From Linnemannia schmuckeri (taxonomy: Eukaryota; Mortierellomycota; Mortierellomycetes; Mortierellales; Mortierellaceae), in NCBI GenBank assembly GCA_029449235.1, contig JANATG010000002.1, forward strand, positions 4,402,001 to 4,466,000: a stretch of 64,000 nt of DNA, given 5' to 3'. The notes beneath the pieces are model-generated. The model was not told the origin of the DNA and searched no databases. It saw nothing but the letters and a program-made list of their open reading frames with translations. A program made the translations under genes and the position numbers. Below are positions 13,018 through 24,964 of the stretch, piece by piece. The stretch's first letter is position 1, and every line of letters starts with the position of its first letter.

Positions 13018-13522
13018 CAGTTTAACACATACAATCATAACAACGATGGCGCTTGTACAGTACAATTTTATGTTCAGTAAGGGAACTTCGTCTGGGTATA
13101 CGAAGATGTGGTTATCCTTTTGCAGAGAAAAGAAGAAGAAAAAAAAAGTGAGAAACGAAACAATGAAGAACAAAGACAACCTTGGCTAGGTTTGTTTTTT
13201 AGTTGAAGGAGTAATATCCAGAGGGCAGCTTTCTTTCTTTACTAGTCGAGATTGAGCGGATTTGTATCAACAACGAACTATTAAAAAATTAACTCGTGTC
13301 CTGTGCCTGAATTTGAATTTAGGCGTGGCGCTGCTTCTCTCCTTGCTTCAAATTCCCCTTAACTACCGTCGCGCACGACACGACAGTGACGTCATGATCT
13401 TTTTTTTGTTTTTGTTTTCTAACAAAAGAGCCAGGGCCATCAAACCAATTCGAATCCTTCACTTCGCTCCGCCTAATCCAACCTTTACACTACCCCGCCC
13501 TAAACACATAATATAACCAACC
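13018..13522. other. Intergenic, eIF3b promoter
   Basis: This region holds the 3' flank of the START gene and the upstream region of eIF3b. No gene is seen. A perfect CRE-type octamer lies at 13387-13394, and a short T-rich then C-rich stretch precedes the eIF3b start. Confidence 0.6.
13387..13394. promoter_or_regulatory. CRE/ATF-type palindrome TGACGTCA
   Basis: This is a perfect eight-base TGACGTCA, the classical binding site of CREB/ATF-class bZIP factors, 129 bases upstream of the eIF3b start codon. The match is exact. That it controls eIF3b is inferred from position only. Confidence 0.4.
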
Positions 13523-16173
13523 ATGGCACGGTTTGATATCAACAACATCCCCGAGAACGAGGAGGACATTGACTTTACCGACATTGAAGAGCGCTACCAG
13601 CTTTCGTTCGAGGAAGGGTTTGACAACATCGTCGTCGTCGACAACATCCCCCTGGTCGACGAGACCAAGGAGGAGAAGCTGATCCAGTTCTTGAGAAAGA
13701 TCTTCAAGAACGTTGGCGAGATCCGTGATAAGCATTTCACGATGCCCAAGGCTGTTAACGAGAAGGGCAAGCTCATGAGCAAGGGGTACGCTATTTTTAC
13801 TTTTTTTTCTGATGCAAAGGACAGGACAGGACTAGCAGGACCAGATTTTCGACCTACTTTAACTGGAACTGGACAGAATATGGATTTGACTTGGACAGGA
13901 TTTGAGAGAGGCATTGACTGAGCTGCACTTATGGAGCATATCCCTCAACTGTGCCGCCTTTTATGTTCATCTTTCCCCGCCGCAGCAAACATGATCGCCT
14001 TCGCGCCTTAGCCCAACACTTCCCAGCAACTCAACAAAACAGATCAAATCGCCAGGCAAATATTAACGACAACAAGGACACTTACACCAAACATGTTGCT
14101 GTATTTCGCCAAATAGATTCATGTTCATTGAGTTCGAGACCGCGGAGCAGGCCACTTTGGCCGTCAAGCTGATTGATGGTTTCAAGATGGACAAGTCTCA
14201 CACCTTGGCCGTCAATCGTTTCACCGACGTCGAGAAGTACTCGGCCGTCGAGGAGGAGTTCCACCCTCCCGCCGAGGAGGAATTCATCGAGAAGGTACAC
14301 CTTTACTCCCATTCAAACGCGACGCGATCAATTGGTACTACTGCCTTCTAGTTAAAGTAGATTTCACTAACACAAGTTGACACATTGTTCATAAATTACA
14401 AAATAGGAGCATCTCAAGTCCTGGTTGGCTGATGAGATGGGTCGCGACCAGATGGTCATCTACCGCCATAACGAGGTTCAGGTTCTCTGGAACATGCAGA
14501 AGGAACAGCCCCAGATCGCACACAACAAGCCTCACTGGACCGAGACTTACGTTCAGTGGTCTCCTCTTGGATCGTACCTCACCACCTTCCACACCCAGGG
14601 TGTCGCTCTCTGGGGAGGCGAGTCATGGAAGAAGATTATTCGTTTTGTTCACCCCGGTGTCAAGCTGATCGACTACTCGCCCAACGAGCGCTTCCTGGTC
14701 ACCTGGAGCAACGAGCCCATTGTCGTCCCCGAGGAGAACAACGACGGACCCTTTGGCCCTGAGGATGAGGGCAACCAGATTGTCATCTGGGATGTCAAAT
14801 CTGGAGCTCTTCTTCGTACCTTCCCCTCCCTCGCACCCCAGGCCCCCAACGGTCGTTCGACCGTCTCGTGGCCCGTCTTCAAGTGGTCACCTAGTGAGCG
14901 CTACTTTGCCCGTGTAACCCCTGGATCCCAGATCTCGGTGTACGAGGCCCCCAGTATGGGTCTTTTGAACAAGAAGTCGATCAAGATTGATGGCGTCGTT
15001 GATTTCGAGTGGGCTCCCTCCGCTGGCGCTGACAAGTCTGGCAAGGTTAAGGACGATATGCTCGCCTACTGGACTCCCGAGGTCGACAACCAGCCTGCCC
15101 GTGTCACCCTTCTCAACATCCCCAGTCAGGATATTGTCCGTACCAAGAACTTGTTCAACGTCAACGACTGCAAGCTCCACTGGCAGAACCAGGGCGATTT
15201 CTTGTGTGTTAAGGTCGACCGCCACACCAAGAACAAGAAAGTCACCTACTCTAACCTCGAGATCTTCCGTATCCGCGAGAAGGATATCCCCGTTGAGGTT
15301 GTTGAGGTCAAGGAGTCGATCTTGGCTTTCGCTTGGGAGCCCAAGGGTGAGCGTTTCGCTGTCATCACCACCAGTGATCCCAACTTTACCTCTGCCACCC
15401 CTGGCTCGACTACCCTGAAGACTTCTGCCAGCTTCTACTACTTGGACAAGGGCAAGGGCAAGGATACTCTCCAGTCATTCAAGGTCATCAAGACTTTGAC
15501 TGGAAAGTCCTGTAACACCATCTTCTGGTCGCCCAAGGGCCGCAACGTCGTCTTGGCCACCCTCCGCTCTCAGACTGTCTGGGACCTCGAGTTCTACGAT
15601 CTCGACTTTGAGCCTCTTGAGTCCGCTGCTGCCAAGGTCCCCACTGGTGGCGAGAAGGACCCTGCTGCCTACTTGCAGCTGTTGTCGTCTGGCGAGCACT
15701 ATGGTGTCACCGACATTGAATGGGATCCCTCGGGTCGCTTTGTTGCCACCAGCGCCTCGGTCTGGAGACACACGATGGAGAACGGATACCAGATCTGGGA
15801 CTTCAAGGGACAGATGTTGTACAAGGAGAACTTGGAGAAGTTCAAGCAGTTGGTGTGGCGCCCCCGCCCCAAGACCCTGTTGTCGAAGGACCAGATCAAG
15901 AACATCCGCAAGAACTTGCGCGAGTACAGCACCCGTTTCGACGAGCAGGATATGGAGTCTTCATCGCTCGTTTCGTCTGCCGAGCGCCAGCGTCGCCGTA
16001 CCTTGTTGCAGGAGTGGGCCGACTGGCGCAAGCGTGTTGAGGCTGACTTGGCCAGCGACCGCGCTGCTGCTGGCCAACAGGTTGCTGCTGCCACCGCTGA
16101 CGATGAAGAGGCTGAGGAGGTTGATGAGTGGATTGAGGAGGTCATTGATGAGAAGGAGGAGATCGTCGCTTAA
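13523..16173 (+). CDS. PRT1: Eukaryotic translation initiation factor 3 subunit b (eIF3b/Prt1)
   Basis: Core scaffold subunit of eIF3, which binds the 40S ribosome and promotes mRNA recruitment in the cytoplasm. Three exons, 13523-13785, 14117-14294 and 14407-16173, join in frame to 735 residues, the normal family length. An RNA-recognition motif occupies about residues 35-120, beginning NIVVVDNIPLVDE and ending in MFIEFETAEQA. It is followed by the linker FHPPAEEEFIEK and the large beta-propeller with many Trp-centred blades (VQWSPLGSYL, FKWSPSERYF, IEWDPSGRFV). The C-terminal acidic helix ends in EVDEWIEEV, the region that contacts eIF3i/g in known homologues. The start ATG sits in ACCATGG, a strong context. 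Codon use is strongly biased to C/G third bases, as expected for a highly expressed gene. The first intron (331 bases) is unusually GC-rich and Gly/Asp-like in its middle. Confidence 0.95.
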
Positions 16174-17019
16174 GATTGACAACGTTGTTTGAAGTTCTTT
16201 CAGCATTTTATTAAAAAACGAAGCGTTGTCAAGACGTCTTTTTTTTTTGTTCAACAAGGGGTATTCTGAAGTGTATTGTTGCTTATGATGATTAGACCCT
16301 GAAAGAGGCAGTGCGAGCCAAGCACAGCGTTTGGGGGAGGGAGGGAGGGAGGGAGGGATAATAATAAGCACTTGGATGGAAGAGGAGTTTTTTCTTGTGG
16401 AGTGTTGGTAGAGAGAGAAAGAGAGTGCTTTTTGCTGTATGAGAGCAGTTTCTTTTGTGGGTGAAAAAGAGCAAGAGAGTGGGCGTCAAGGTGGATTCAG
16501 GCAAGGCAAAAGGAATACAAAAGGCATAAGGCAAACAACAAAGGATTAAAAACGAGAGCCGTTCAGTCAGCCAGCCAGTCAGCCAGGGCAAAAGAGTGAG
16601 TGAAAAAGGGCGAGACAAAGCACAAAGTACAAGGTACAAAGCACAAGGCACACAGACTGAAAAAAGAAGGAAGGTCAGGTCCAACTGATGAAAGGGGTCA
16701 AAAAAAGACAAAGAAAGAGATATCAGAAATGAAAATTGTCTTCCCTTCTTTGTCCTCTCATCATCTTTCTTTTCTTTTTCTTCCTCTCTTTCATCATCCC
16801 CTCTCGTTACTCATCATCTCCTCTCCCTTCCCTTCCCTTTCATTTCTTCTTATCCTCACAACACACACTTCACTCTTTTCTTGCACACCTCATATCTCTT
16901 TCCTTCCCTTCCCTCTTGACCACCATACCTGCTAACTCTTTTTGTCTCCTCCCCTCACTCACTCGCTCTTCAAACCTCCACTCATCCTTTTCAGCCCTAA
17001 CATCCCCCTAACAACGATC
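16174..17019. other. Intergenic between eIF3b and MAPKK
   Basis: No supported gene. A (GGGA)n run lies at 16335-16358. From about 16740 to 16990 the plus strand is strongly pyrimidine-rich, which fits a core promoter and 5' UTR for the MAPKK gene. Confidence 0.6.
16335..16358. repeat. (GGGA)n microsatellite
   Basis: Six uninterrupted GGGA units lie in the 3' flank of eIF3b. It is a simple repeat with no evident role. Confidence 0.8.
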
Positions 17020-19918
17020 ATGATCTCACCAGGAACCATTCGCAAAAAGAGAAACTTCAAGAACCTGGCCCTGGACGAGGCCGCCAACGGGAATGCCCCT
17101 CCCGGTGGAAGCGCCCATCTGCACAACCTGCCCATCGGCGGCCAGGGCAGTGCCCGCCGCGAACCTCTGCCGGACCTCGAACTCGGCGTCGAGTTCAAGC
17201 TCGATCTCAGGTCAGAGGACCTCCAGACTCTCGAGGAACTCGGCGCCGGTAACGGTGGCACCGTCAGTCGCGTGATGCATCTCCCCACGAAATCCATCAT
17301 GGCCCGCAAGGTATAACATACGTCTGCTGTTTGTTGATGCTTGCTTGCATTACTAGGCGATGAGTCGGGCTATTTGTTGTCTTGTCTCTCTTTGGCCCTC
17401 TGCCTTTGTCGCTTGCTTCTTATTTCCTTCCCTGCCCTTCAATTGGTTCTTATTAGTCGTCTGTGGTGTGCATCCACCCCTTCGAAAGACCTTGTTTTAT
17501 TCTCTTCGTTCTATGACCTTATCCTTGCTCGTCCACCTTCCTCCTCTTTACCCTCTTCCGCTTGAAAAGGAAACAACAAAACTGTCGACGATATCTTTCC
17601 TATGGATGAATTGCTTTCCACCCTTCTTATTTTGTTGTCTGCGCTCACAACAACCAACAACAGCCAACAACAGCAGCAACAACGCCAGACTCTTTTTCTT
17701 TTTCTCCAACTAACAAACCACCTCTCTCTAACATACACAACTTGATACTTGAACCTTCTTCTTTCTAGGTCATTCATATTGATGCCCAACCTGCGGTCAG
17801 GAAGCAGATTCTGCGCGAACTCCAGATCATGCACGACTGCAATCACCCCAATATCGTCTCCTTCTACGGCGCGTTCTTGCACGAGAGTGAGATATCTTAC
17901 TGCATGGAAATTATGGATGTTGGGTATGTGGTTTGTCGCTTAACCCTTCTTTTTCTTTGTTCCTCAACTCTTCGTTTGTCGCTATCTTTACTCTATTGCT
18001 ACTATTGCTTCGAAGCGCCTCTCTCAATCTATTTCGCCTTCGCCTCTTGCCCCTGGATTCGGACGGACAGGAAGCATTTCACACGCCTGAACAGGATTCG
18101 TCGTCCCATTCATGCGGGAGTACCGTTACTATCATCACCAATTCAACTTTGCTAAGGGTGAGCAAAGGGCAACTCAACGACAAGATCTGGACCTGGACAG
18201 ACTGAATCGACGGATAACGAACATGGACTGTACCAAGAACTAGATCATTCAGGACTTACCGACAGCCGATAGCAGCGTTACCAGGAGTACCGTTACCTGA
18301 GGCCGACATGAGAGCAACATCTAACTAATCCAACCTTTTTGCATATGAATTCGCTGTTGTGTAGAGCACTGGATGGCATTTGTGCAAAGAATGGAGCATT
18401 CCCCATGGATGTTATCGGACTCATCACTGTCTCTGTCCTCAAGGGCCTTAGTTATCTCTACACAAACCACAAGATTGTCCACAGAGGTATGTCTCGACTC
18501 TTTTTGTATTTCTCAAAGGACCTGGAGCTATAAAAGTTAGTTGTAGGATGATGGAGACGATGGTACTGCAAGGAGTAAATCAGAACTCTCAATGGGGAAA
18601 GGGCTATTCTAATACAACCCCATGTTCTCACTCACTGACCCATCCACATTTCTTTTACTATACAAATTAGATCTCAAGCCATCCAACATCCTTATCAACT
18701 CTGCAGGAATGGTCAAGATCTGTGACTTTGGCGTCTCTGGACAACTTGTGAACTCGATCGCCAATACCTTTGTCGGAACCAGCAACTACATGTCGGTACG
18801 TTTCGTTCCTTTTCAATGGAGTCTCCACCCTCTCGCGCTTTCTTTTTGCGATGTTCTTGTTATTGCAATTACTGGATATGTACCCTTGTGGTATATACAA
18901 AGGACAAAAAGGGTTTCAATGGGGCAAGATACAAAGAGAGAGGACTTTTATGGAGTTGGTCATTTGCCCACTTTTTTCCTTCGGATCTTGAACTAACGGC
19001 TCTTATTTTTCTATTGCTATTTTATTTCTGATATATTACGTTTTGGGTCCGGCCTCGATTTCCTACTTTTCATTTCCCTCTCTCTCTCCTTCTGTCTACC
19101 CCTTTCCTATTTCCCTTTCTCTCCCTTTTTTAATTTGCCCCTCTCCCGCGTGCTTATCATACCCACGTTCATTTTTTCCGTAATAGCCTGAGAGAATTCG
19201 TGGATGGAACTACGGAGTGCAGTCGGATGTGTGGTCACTAGGCATTACACTCATGGAGTTGGCGCTTGGACGGTTTCCTCTGGACGCCGAGTGCAAATCG
19301 CTGACGATTCTGGAATTGCTTCAACATATTGTCAATGAGCCCCTTCCCACGCTCCCCCGCCGAGACTTCCCAGAGGATTTCTGCAACTTTGTCGACATTT
19401 GGTAAGTCATTTTTTTTCTCGGAAAACAGGATCTGGATCTGGATCTGGAGTCAGGACCTTTTTCTTTCTTTCTTTCTTTCTGTTGGCTACGCTACGCCAT
19501 ACCGGGGATCGGCAGGACTGGAATCGATCTACTCGTTTTTGTGTTACAGTGCTAAAAAAAAAATGAGCAGGAATCTTTTTGGGCGGACAATTGACCTCCT
19601 TTTTTCCGGTGTACTTTTTTTTCTGCGTTTGCTACATAATAGCTTGACCAAGAGCGTAGATCAAAGACCATCGCCCGATAACCTGGCTGTAAGTTTAGAT
19701 GTTCATTGGTCGCCCCATTTGCTTCGCGTTTTTTTCCTATCGTCCAGTATGTCACATGATGCACATGCCCCAATTTTCAGCTCCTTTTTCTGACCTGATC
19801 TTCTTATTGTCCCACACGCGTTGTTTTCTTTTATCAACAATAGCAACATGCATACTACCGTCGCGCGGAGAGGGAAAAGGTGGACATGGAGCACTGGGTC
19901 AGCCATCTGGTCAAATAG
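17020..19918 (+). CDS. STE7: MAP kinase kinase of the Ste7/Byr1/Fuz7 type
   Basis: Dual-specificity kinase of the mating and filamentation MAPK cascade. Seven exons, 17020-17310, 17769-17923, 18365-18486, 18671-18795, 19187-19401, 19643-19688 and 19844-19918, join in frame to 342 residues. Visible motifs are the glycine loop GAGNGGTV, the catalytic lysine in MARK (residue 97), HRD with Asp190, DFG at 208-210, and the activation segment SIANT, whose Ser218 and Thr222 are the phosphorylation sites. MSPERI follows it. The N-terminus carries a basic-plus-hydrophobic motif, RKKRNFKNLAL (8-18), that fits a MAPK docking site. Position, length and activation loop match fungal Ste7/Fuz7 better than the Pbs2 or Mkk classes. 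Introns 1, 2 and 4 (458, 441 and 391 bases) are long for this window. A likely AATAAA lies 135 bases after the stop. Confidence 0.93.
19461..19480. repeat. (TTTC)5 microsatellite in MAPKK intron 5
   Basis: Five perfect TTTC units lie in the intron at 19402-19642, just after a triple GGATCT repeat (about 19431-19449). It is a simple intronic repeat. Confidence 0.75.
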
Positions 19919-20052
19919 TCCATTGAAAATATCCATTCATGGATCTCTGGAACTACTATATACATATATATATATACATACCAAAAAAAATACGCAGACC
20001 GACCATCACCTCTTTTTTTTTTCGCGATGCTTATGATTCACTCGACATGAAA

Positions 20053-20058
20053 AATAAA
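20053..20058 (+). terminator. Probable polyadenylation signal of the MAPKK gene
   Basis: AATAAA lies 135 bases downstream of the MAPKK stop codon, followed by T-rich sequence. It is a conventional signal in a plausible position. Confidence 0.4.
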
Positions 20059-20996
20059 TTTTGATGACGATTTTTTTTTATCTGTTTGAGTGTGCTTTTA
20101 GTTAACGACGGTTGATAGGTGAAGGGCGGTGAGGGGCTGAGGTGGCTGTGCGAAGCATATTTCGGAGACGAGACGTGGTTTTGCTAGATGTTGTTTGTGT
20201 TGATTTATGGGTGTATACTTATTCAGGGGCAGGAGTCGGGATTGGACCCAGGGATGATGACCAGATTGTGCGTTAAAAAAAAGCTATTTAAATTGCTTCA
20301 AGAACACTGGATGAGTACATTTGAGAAAGGTGATGAGTCCCTGATTGTGAGTGTGGGTCGTGTTGCCATCTGATCCGCATGACTACCCCTTGCAAACGTC
20401 CTCTTTCCCTGAAAGTGCGAGTAATCAAACCTCCGATGTCGCCATGTTTTTACTCCTTGAGTGGGTTTTCTTCCCTCCATCTTACGTCCCTAAACTTCAT
20501 TTTCGCTCCCTCACTCGGCCTGGGTACTCTTCACAAAGTTCTCAAGAGATATTATGCTTTTTTGTCATGCGTTACAACTTTTTGTTTAACCTTATTCATG
20601 TCTTTAATGCCTCGATAGAAAAAAGTAGAATGAAGAAAGGGCTTGTATCGGCTTTTCCTACATCAACATCCGCTATTACAATTTTATTCATGTCACAAAA
20701 ACAGACCTCGACACGTTTTTTTTTGTTCCAGAGTCGGATATTGGACCTTGACATGACAAAAGCGACAATTTTGAACGACATCATACATCCACATTCCCGT
20801 TAATATGACAATCAAAAAAGCGTACACATCGAAAAAAAAAAAAAAAAAAAAAAAAAAAGAGTACCAGTAAGTTAAAAAGAAAAGTACGTGAGCAAATAGG
20901 AAGAGGAGGAGAACGAGTCTCCGCAACATTCAAAAGCGAATGGACCATGTTTTCATAAATTTCTGAACAAAGTAAACCAAGTCGGTCATCCCTGCT

Positions 20997-21027
<31 letters not shown>

Positions 21028-24000
21028 GGTGCTAAACAATCGAAATGACAAAAAACCAATTACCGTCTGAAAGTAAGAGAAGGGGTTCCTATCCACCCGA
21101 CTTGGGTCATTACCCAGCAAATAGTTTCCTTTTTTTTTTAAGGAAAAAGGGAGCATGTAAACGAGACATGCTCGATATTGGTGCACTATCTACTTTCATG
21201 GAGAAAAGAGACTGGCTTGTATTCGCTGCTCAGTTGACAGTGTACGCTATGGTACAGGAAATAGCATGTCACATTGAAAATTCCCCGTCTCCGTAGCGCG
21301 TCAAGCAGAAATAGTTTGTTTTCTGCAGTCAATCATAAAAAAAAAAAATCAAAAAATGAAGGTAAGTAAAGTGATCTCTATAAACATTCTAATCCTTCAA
21401 ACCAAGTGCGATCAGTGAAAAAACTGTCAGCCTTTTTATTTATTGAAAAACGCTGAAATATAATAGGGCCTTAGGACAACCAGCAAACGAAACGATTCAA
21501 CAATAAGTTTGGTATCATTTTTATTTGCTAAAAGAGGCGACCCTCAAAAACATAATACACATCGTCTCGACTTTACTTTTATTATTATTTTTGCGTTCAA
21601 TGAAAGTTAAAGAAGTGACACATTGATCGGGGTATTCGGGTATTGATGCATATGAAGCTCATTACATCAAGCAAGCCTCCAGCACTTAAAGAAGGAAGGA
21701 AACTCCCACAACTGGGATCCGAGATTTTTTTTATCAGAGTTGCTTACAGAGACTGCCGCTCAAGAAAGAAAGTGAGGCGTCCAAAGCCGAGTCTACCTAC
21801 GTGCTTCTTGTTGGACTATGTTATAAATGCCCTTTGTGCATGAGATACAAAAGAGAACGTGTTGACCATGCTACAGAAACCTAGCCGCCAAATTGTGTAT
21901 CCCAGGCTTCTTTCTTGTATGTGAATCGTTGTAGTGGCCATAACGATCATGGCGAAGGCTCAAAATGTAAGACTTATATCCGGCAACAACTTGATTGCAC
22001 GAGATCGAGAAAAGCAGTTAAATTGCGAGGCGTAGTCAGGACCGGGAAACAAACGCGTTGAAAAGGGATACTCTAAAGGTCACTTACATCCTTCACGTCT
22101 CCTTCGCGAGATGATATCGCTATTTTTCTGTTAGCTACAAAAAAGGAGGTATGGCCAAAAAATCAGGACGGATTCCGACGAGCAATGTGTTGCCATTTTT
22201 TTTTTTTTTTTTTTTTGTAAAAGACGCCACCAGCACTGTGTTTGTTAAAAGAAACTCACTCAGAACCGAAACCACGTCCTGCAGCTTCAATATCGATATA
22301 TCGTAGTGAAACAGGGCGTGACAGTAGACGCTGCTGGGACTGACCACATTGTACAAATAACATCACAGCCAAGGTCACGTTGCAGATGAACGCAATATCG
22401 CGCATGTTGACAAAGTCTACGTAAACCAGCATAGTTTTACTTAAATCACTCCGAAAAAGACAAACACATTCGATACTGACAAAGAAAAAGGATGGTGAGG
22501 TTTTTGAGTTGCGATGTACACAGGGCTTGGAACTCGTATTTAGATTCTGAAGATAGTTGAAGCGAAAATTTGTGATCGATAATGAGAACCTGCTTCATCG
22601 CTTATTGATGAACACACTTAGAAAAGCAGGATCTTTTTTTACATCCAAAATGCATCCTCCTCGTTCCCCGAGAAATAACGTGTTAGAGTGCGGAACAGCT
22701 TAAACAGTCTTCCTGTAGTGCTCGAATGTAAAGAGGCTAGAGAAAAGGTCGTATGTATGAAAACCGCAATTAGGGAGAACTGTTTTTGAGAGCGCTGAAC
22801 GCGTCAAAGTCGTGAAGGTGAAGCTCGATCATAAACTATTTTCTTTGCTATTATTCAATGCTCTCACCGTTATCGATCTCGATCGCCAGAATTCCACGTC
22901 GATCTGAACTCAAAGGCTCGTCGCAGATGAAAAAAATAGAGGAAAACGTCAAACACGACAACCAGTATCATCGGAGGCCGTAGTTGGAAGTAAAATGGCA
23001 TTAGAAAAAAAGTGAATTTCATGATGGTTGGAGCAAGTACCAGAAAGCGAGGGAGTATTGAGTAAGAGACTCGCTATAAGAGCCGCTACTGTTACCGCCT
23101 AGCTATTAATTCACATCTCAATCCTCATCCAGTGTTTTTTTTGAAATAATGAAATCAAGGAGCGTAATAGTAGGCGGTTTTGGCTTTTGCCCGCAATACT
23201 TAAAAAAAATGAAGGACATGGGTACTCTTTGGAAAATATTATTATCCTTTCTACGTTCCCCGCGACTCTATATAATGAAAGCAGAAATAAAGATCATAAT
23301 GAGACAAAGTAACACATGACGCGAGCTCGAATCGCCTGCTTTGTCCTGCAGCTTCTCTCAAAAATAAAAAGAGGTACGTATAATGTCAAAAAAGCTTTCG
23401 GAAGATTCTGTGCTACATATGCCACATCGAGCGCATCAAATATTAGAATAAAGGTTTAGGAACAAGGACACCTGAACTAGGCTAAGTATCCGCTTCACGA
23501 ATCTTCATTCTATGCACGGAAGTATACAGAAAAACATCAGTTGTATCGAGCAGAGGAAAAAAACCTATTTAACAAAGAGATAAAAACTAAGGTTTATCCT
23601 ATCGCTGGCACTTATTTCTGTTCGAGAAAACTGCAAGTTGACTTGAGTCGTTATATGGAAATGATTACCGCTCCGCGTCATCCATTGCTTTTATGAGGTT
23701 GAAATTCAGAGTACTATGGCAGCACGTGTTGACAGCGTTTCAGAGTTTGCTCGCGTTGGAATAATCGCATAATCTGAACAAGAGTAACACACTAACTGTC
23801 TCTGGAGAAACGGACACTTATCGAAGTAGCACTTCGAAATATGAACGATAGTGGACGGCATAACTCTTGCATCTCGCTGAACCCTTCGCTACTTTCCAAT
23901 CGATCCATCACATTCTTTTTCTTTAGTGTCGCCATTCTATCGTGCCTTCATCGGAATGTACTTCGATGTCTTGAAGCAAAAATGGTAGCAGCAAACGAAA

Positions 24001-24051
24001 GAAAGGAAGGGCGAAAAGAAAGGAAGGGCGAAAAGAAAGGAAGGGCGAAAA
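24001..24051. repeat. Tandem repeat, 17-base unit, three perfect copies
   Basis: GAAAGGAAGGGCGAAAA is repeated three times without change (24001-24017, 24018-24034, 24035-24051). Four bases of a further unit precede it and a degraded start of another follows. The copies are purine-rich on the plus strand. Perfect identity suggests recent expansion. Confidence 0.9.
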
Positions 24052-24414
24052 GAAAAAAACGCCATCAATAAAGTTCATCGTCTTTGGCGGTAATGTGAAA
24101 AAAGGAAAGAGGACAACAGCGCAAGTGGTATATAGAAAAAGAGGGTAGGTTGGAATCCAAAGAAGCATCGAGCTGGAGGTAAGTGTGTACGGATGAATGG
24201 ATGGCTCACACACAAAACGTCCAGGAAAAACTTGAATGAGAGAGGATGTCAAATCAAAAATGCCGCTTCCATCTGGTTTAAATGTCTGGCCCAAAAGGAG
24301 ATCCAGTTTGCACACAATATAGTCACCATACCGCCAAAAAATGAAGCGCAGACGGACCTGAAGGAATCAAATACAACTACGAAACGCAAGGCAATGTTCA
24401 CTAGTGAATTGACT

Positions 24415-24451
<37 letters not shown>

Positions 24452-24827
24452 CAAAACTTAAAGGCCGTACCTACCATGACGAGACAGTTTTTTCATCGTC
24501 TCTGCATTTTTTGTTGAACTGACAACGCACTACAACCCCGAAACGGTTCTATAAAGAGACGCATCCCATATACGATGGCGCGTCGCTTGAAGTCGTAAAG
24601 TTGCAAAGGAGGATAGAATATTAGCAAAACAAAATGAGGGAGAGCCGCTCACCACGCGACAGCTGTATCCCGGTAGTGATTGAAAGGTACCAAATGAAAA
24701 CCTCCATCGCCTCAATAAAGAAAACACAGACGAAACATTGGGTTCCTCTTTCAAGAATTCTAAAAAATCACAATGCAGGTCAACCTAACGCCTCTCCTCT
24801 AATCAGCCTTCAGGTTCGAAAGCAATG

Positions 24828-24964
24828 TGTCGCGCAGAGGTCTGGTCTGTTGCTGTTTTTGGTTAGTTCCTTGTCAATTATGAGTATTTTGTTAAGCAAA
24901 TCCTCTGTAACTGTCAAGCTCTAACCAAAAACAAACATCAGACCAGACCTCTGGTGTCGCGACA
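24828..24964. repeat. Inverted repeat, about 40-base arms, 54-base loop
   Basis: The left arm at 24828-24866 and the right arm at 24921-24964 are near-perfect reverse complements. Both share TGTCGCG, then CAGAGGTCTGGTCTG, then TGTTTTTGGTTAG, with small gaps between these blocks. The 54-base spacer would form the loop of a long hairpin. Outside the arms complementarity stops at once, and no target-site duplication is evident. It could be a foldback element or a source of hairpin RNA. Confidence 0.75.

Noticed and set aside
20832..21027. A27 and T29 runs facing each other, possibly the ends of a mobile element
   Set aside because: The 140 bases between them hold no coding or structural signal, and no target-site duplication was found.
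23997..24060. Regularly spaced repeats that might suggest a CRISPR array
   Set aside because: The copies are directly adjacent without spacers, and the host is eukaryotic.
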